Of a DNA stretch of 5,189 nucleotides, positions 4,902 through 5,189 are shown piece after piece. The stretch is from NCBI GenBank assembly GCA_002371335.1, contig DFHP01000163.1, positions 2,165-7,353 of the forward strand, in the 5' to 3' direction. The stretch comes from Eubacterium sp. UBA3720 (lineage in GTDB: Bacteria; Bacillota; Clostridia; Lachnospirales; Lachnospiraceae). The stretch's first letter is position 1. The number at the start of each line of letters is the position of its first letter. The position numbers and the translations under genes were made by a program. The notes under the pieces were generated by a model. The model was not told the DNA's origin, searched no databases, and saw only the letters and a list, made by a program, of their open reading frames with translations.

Positions 4902-5189
4902 TTATTGCGCTTCACTGTGAGCGATAAGCCTGATCAGATTATCGACCGCATACTTAAGGTTTTCTTCGGCGTAATTTCTGCTGACCGAAAAATCAACCGT
5001 ATCCAGTACCGTTTCTATTCCAAGCTGGAGCCGGGAATCAAAAAAAGCAATCATTCCCGCGCCCATAGCTCCCGCCGCGCCTGCGCCGGGGATACTGCTG
5101 ACATCTTTTCCCGTCGCCTCCATTATTTTTTCCGCGGCATGGATGAGTCCCTTGTCCAGTTCTTTGACCATCGTTTTGTCCGCGCCCTT
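4902..5189 (-). CDS. glxK: Glycerate 2-kinase, C-terminal part with an apparent large internal deletion (5' end beyond window)
   Basis: Glycerate kinase phosphorylates glycerate in the cytoplasm, feeding it into glycolysis. The frame is open to the right edge, with KGADKTMVKELDKGLIHAAE continuing upstream of the first internal ATG, so the true start is outside the window. The hallmark PGAGAAGAMGAGMIAFF and LGIETVLDTV are followed at once by DFSVSRNYAEENLKYAVDNL and IRLI, which resembles the extreme C-terminus of the family. In intact proteins these segments are separated by roughly 100 residues that include the conserved TGEGRxDxQ and GK(V/P)xxGVA motifs. Both are absent here and the reading frame is kept. 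The product is therefore probably inactive, that is, a pseudogene by in-frame deletion, although a frame without stops is retained. The join lies near VDF, a tripeptide that could have been present at both ends. The family identity is secure; the deletion is inferred from memory of family order. Confidence 0.82.
   Translation of the reverse strand, partial: KGADKTMVKELDKGLIHAAEKIMEATGKDVSSIPGAGAAGAMGAGMIAFFDSRLQLGIETVLDTVDFSVSRNYAEENLKYAVDNLIRLIAHSEAQ

Noticed and set aside
4840..4936. Short direct repeat AAGCCTGAT at 4840-4848 and 4926-4934
   Set aside because: Only about 9-10 bp, one copy lies inside coding sequence, and there is no other sign of an attachment site; chance is adequate.
1..5189. 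CRISPR array, insertion sequence or phage genes
   Set aside because: No regularly spaced repeats, no transposase or integrase-like protein, and no terminal target duplications were visible.

Overview
The window looks like Firmicutes chromosome, most likely a gut-type member of the Lachnospiraceae or a related Clostridia. This is inferred from the gene families (LplB/LplC-type sugar permeases, a LacI regulator of the 'MGYKQFSY' type, a DUF624/YesL protein), the strong AGGAG-type ribosome binding sites and the roughly even base composition. It is an accessory carbohydrate-uptake locus next to a central-metabolism gene. No phage, CRISPR, tRNA, rRNA or transposase gene is visible.

Layout: (1) Positions 1-1826, minus strand: two CUT1 sugar ABC permease genes in the order lplB then lplC. 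They are 18 nt apart, and lplC runs off the left edge just short of its C-terminus. The solute-binding protein is not in the window and would be expected further left. No ATPase gene is seen; CUT1 systems of this kind often borrow a shared MsmX-type ATPase. (2) Positions 1827-2365: a 539-nt divergent control region. It carries two mirror-image promoters, each TTGACA, 17-nt spacer and TGn-extended -10. It also has at least four copies of a TGTGCATATGCAC-like operator, then several RNA hairpins including a probable intrinsic terminator with a competing pairing partner. (3) Positions 2366-4835, plus strand: a tight three-gene operon encoding a LacI-family regulator, a DUF624/YesL membrane protein, and a single-pass membrane-anchored protein with an extracytoplasmic domain of unknown function. 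(4) Positions 4836-4901: a short convergent gap holding an inverted copy of a 35-bp repeat also present at 2165-2199. (5) Positions 4902-5189, minus strand: the C-terminal part of a glycerate 2-kinase that appears to have lost about 100 internal residues.

Likely working model (inference): the LacI regulator senses an unidentified sugar ligand and represses both the permease operon and its own operon from the shared operators. The YesL-like and anchored proteins probably assist or tune the transporter, because DUF624 genes habitually sit beside lplB/lplC-type transporters. The substrate cannot be read from the sequence. The points most worth a second look are the symmetric operator/promoter array, the attenuator-like leader before lacI, the inverted repeats bracketing the regulator cassette, and the internally deleted glycerate kinase.
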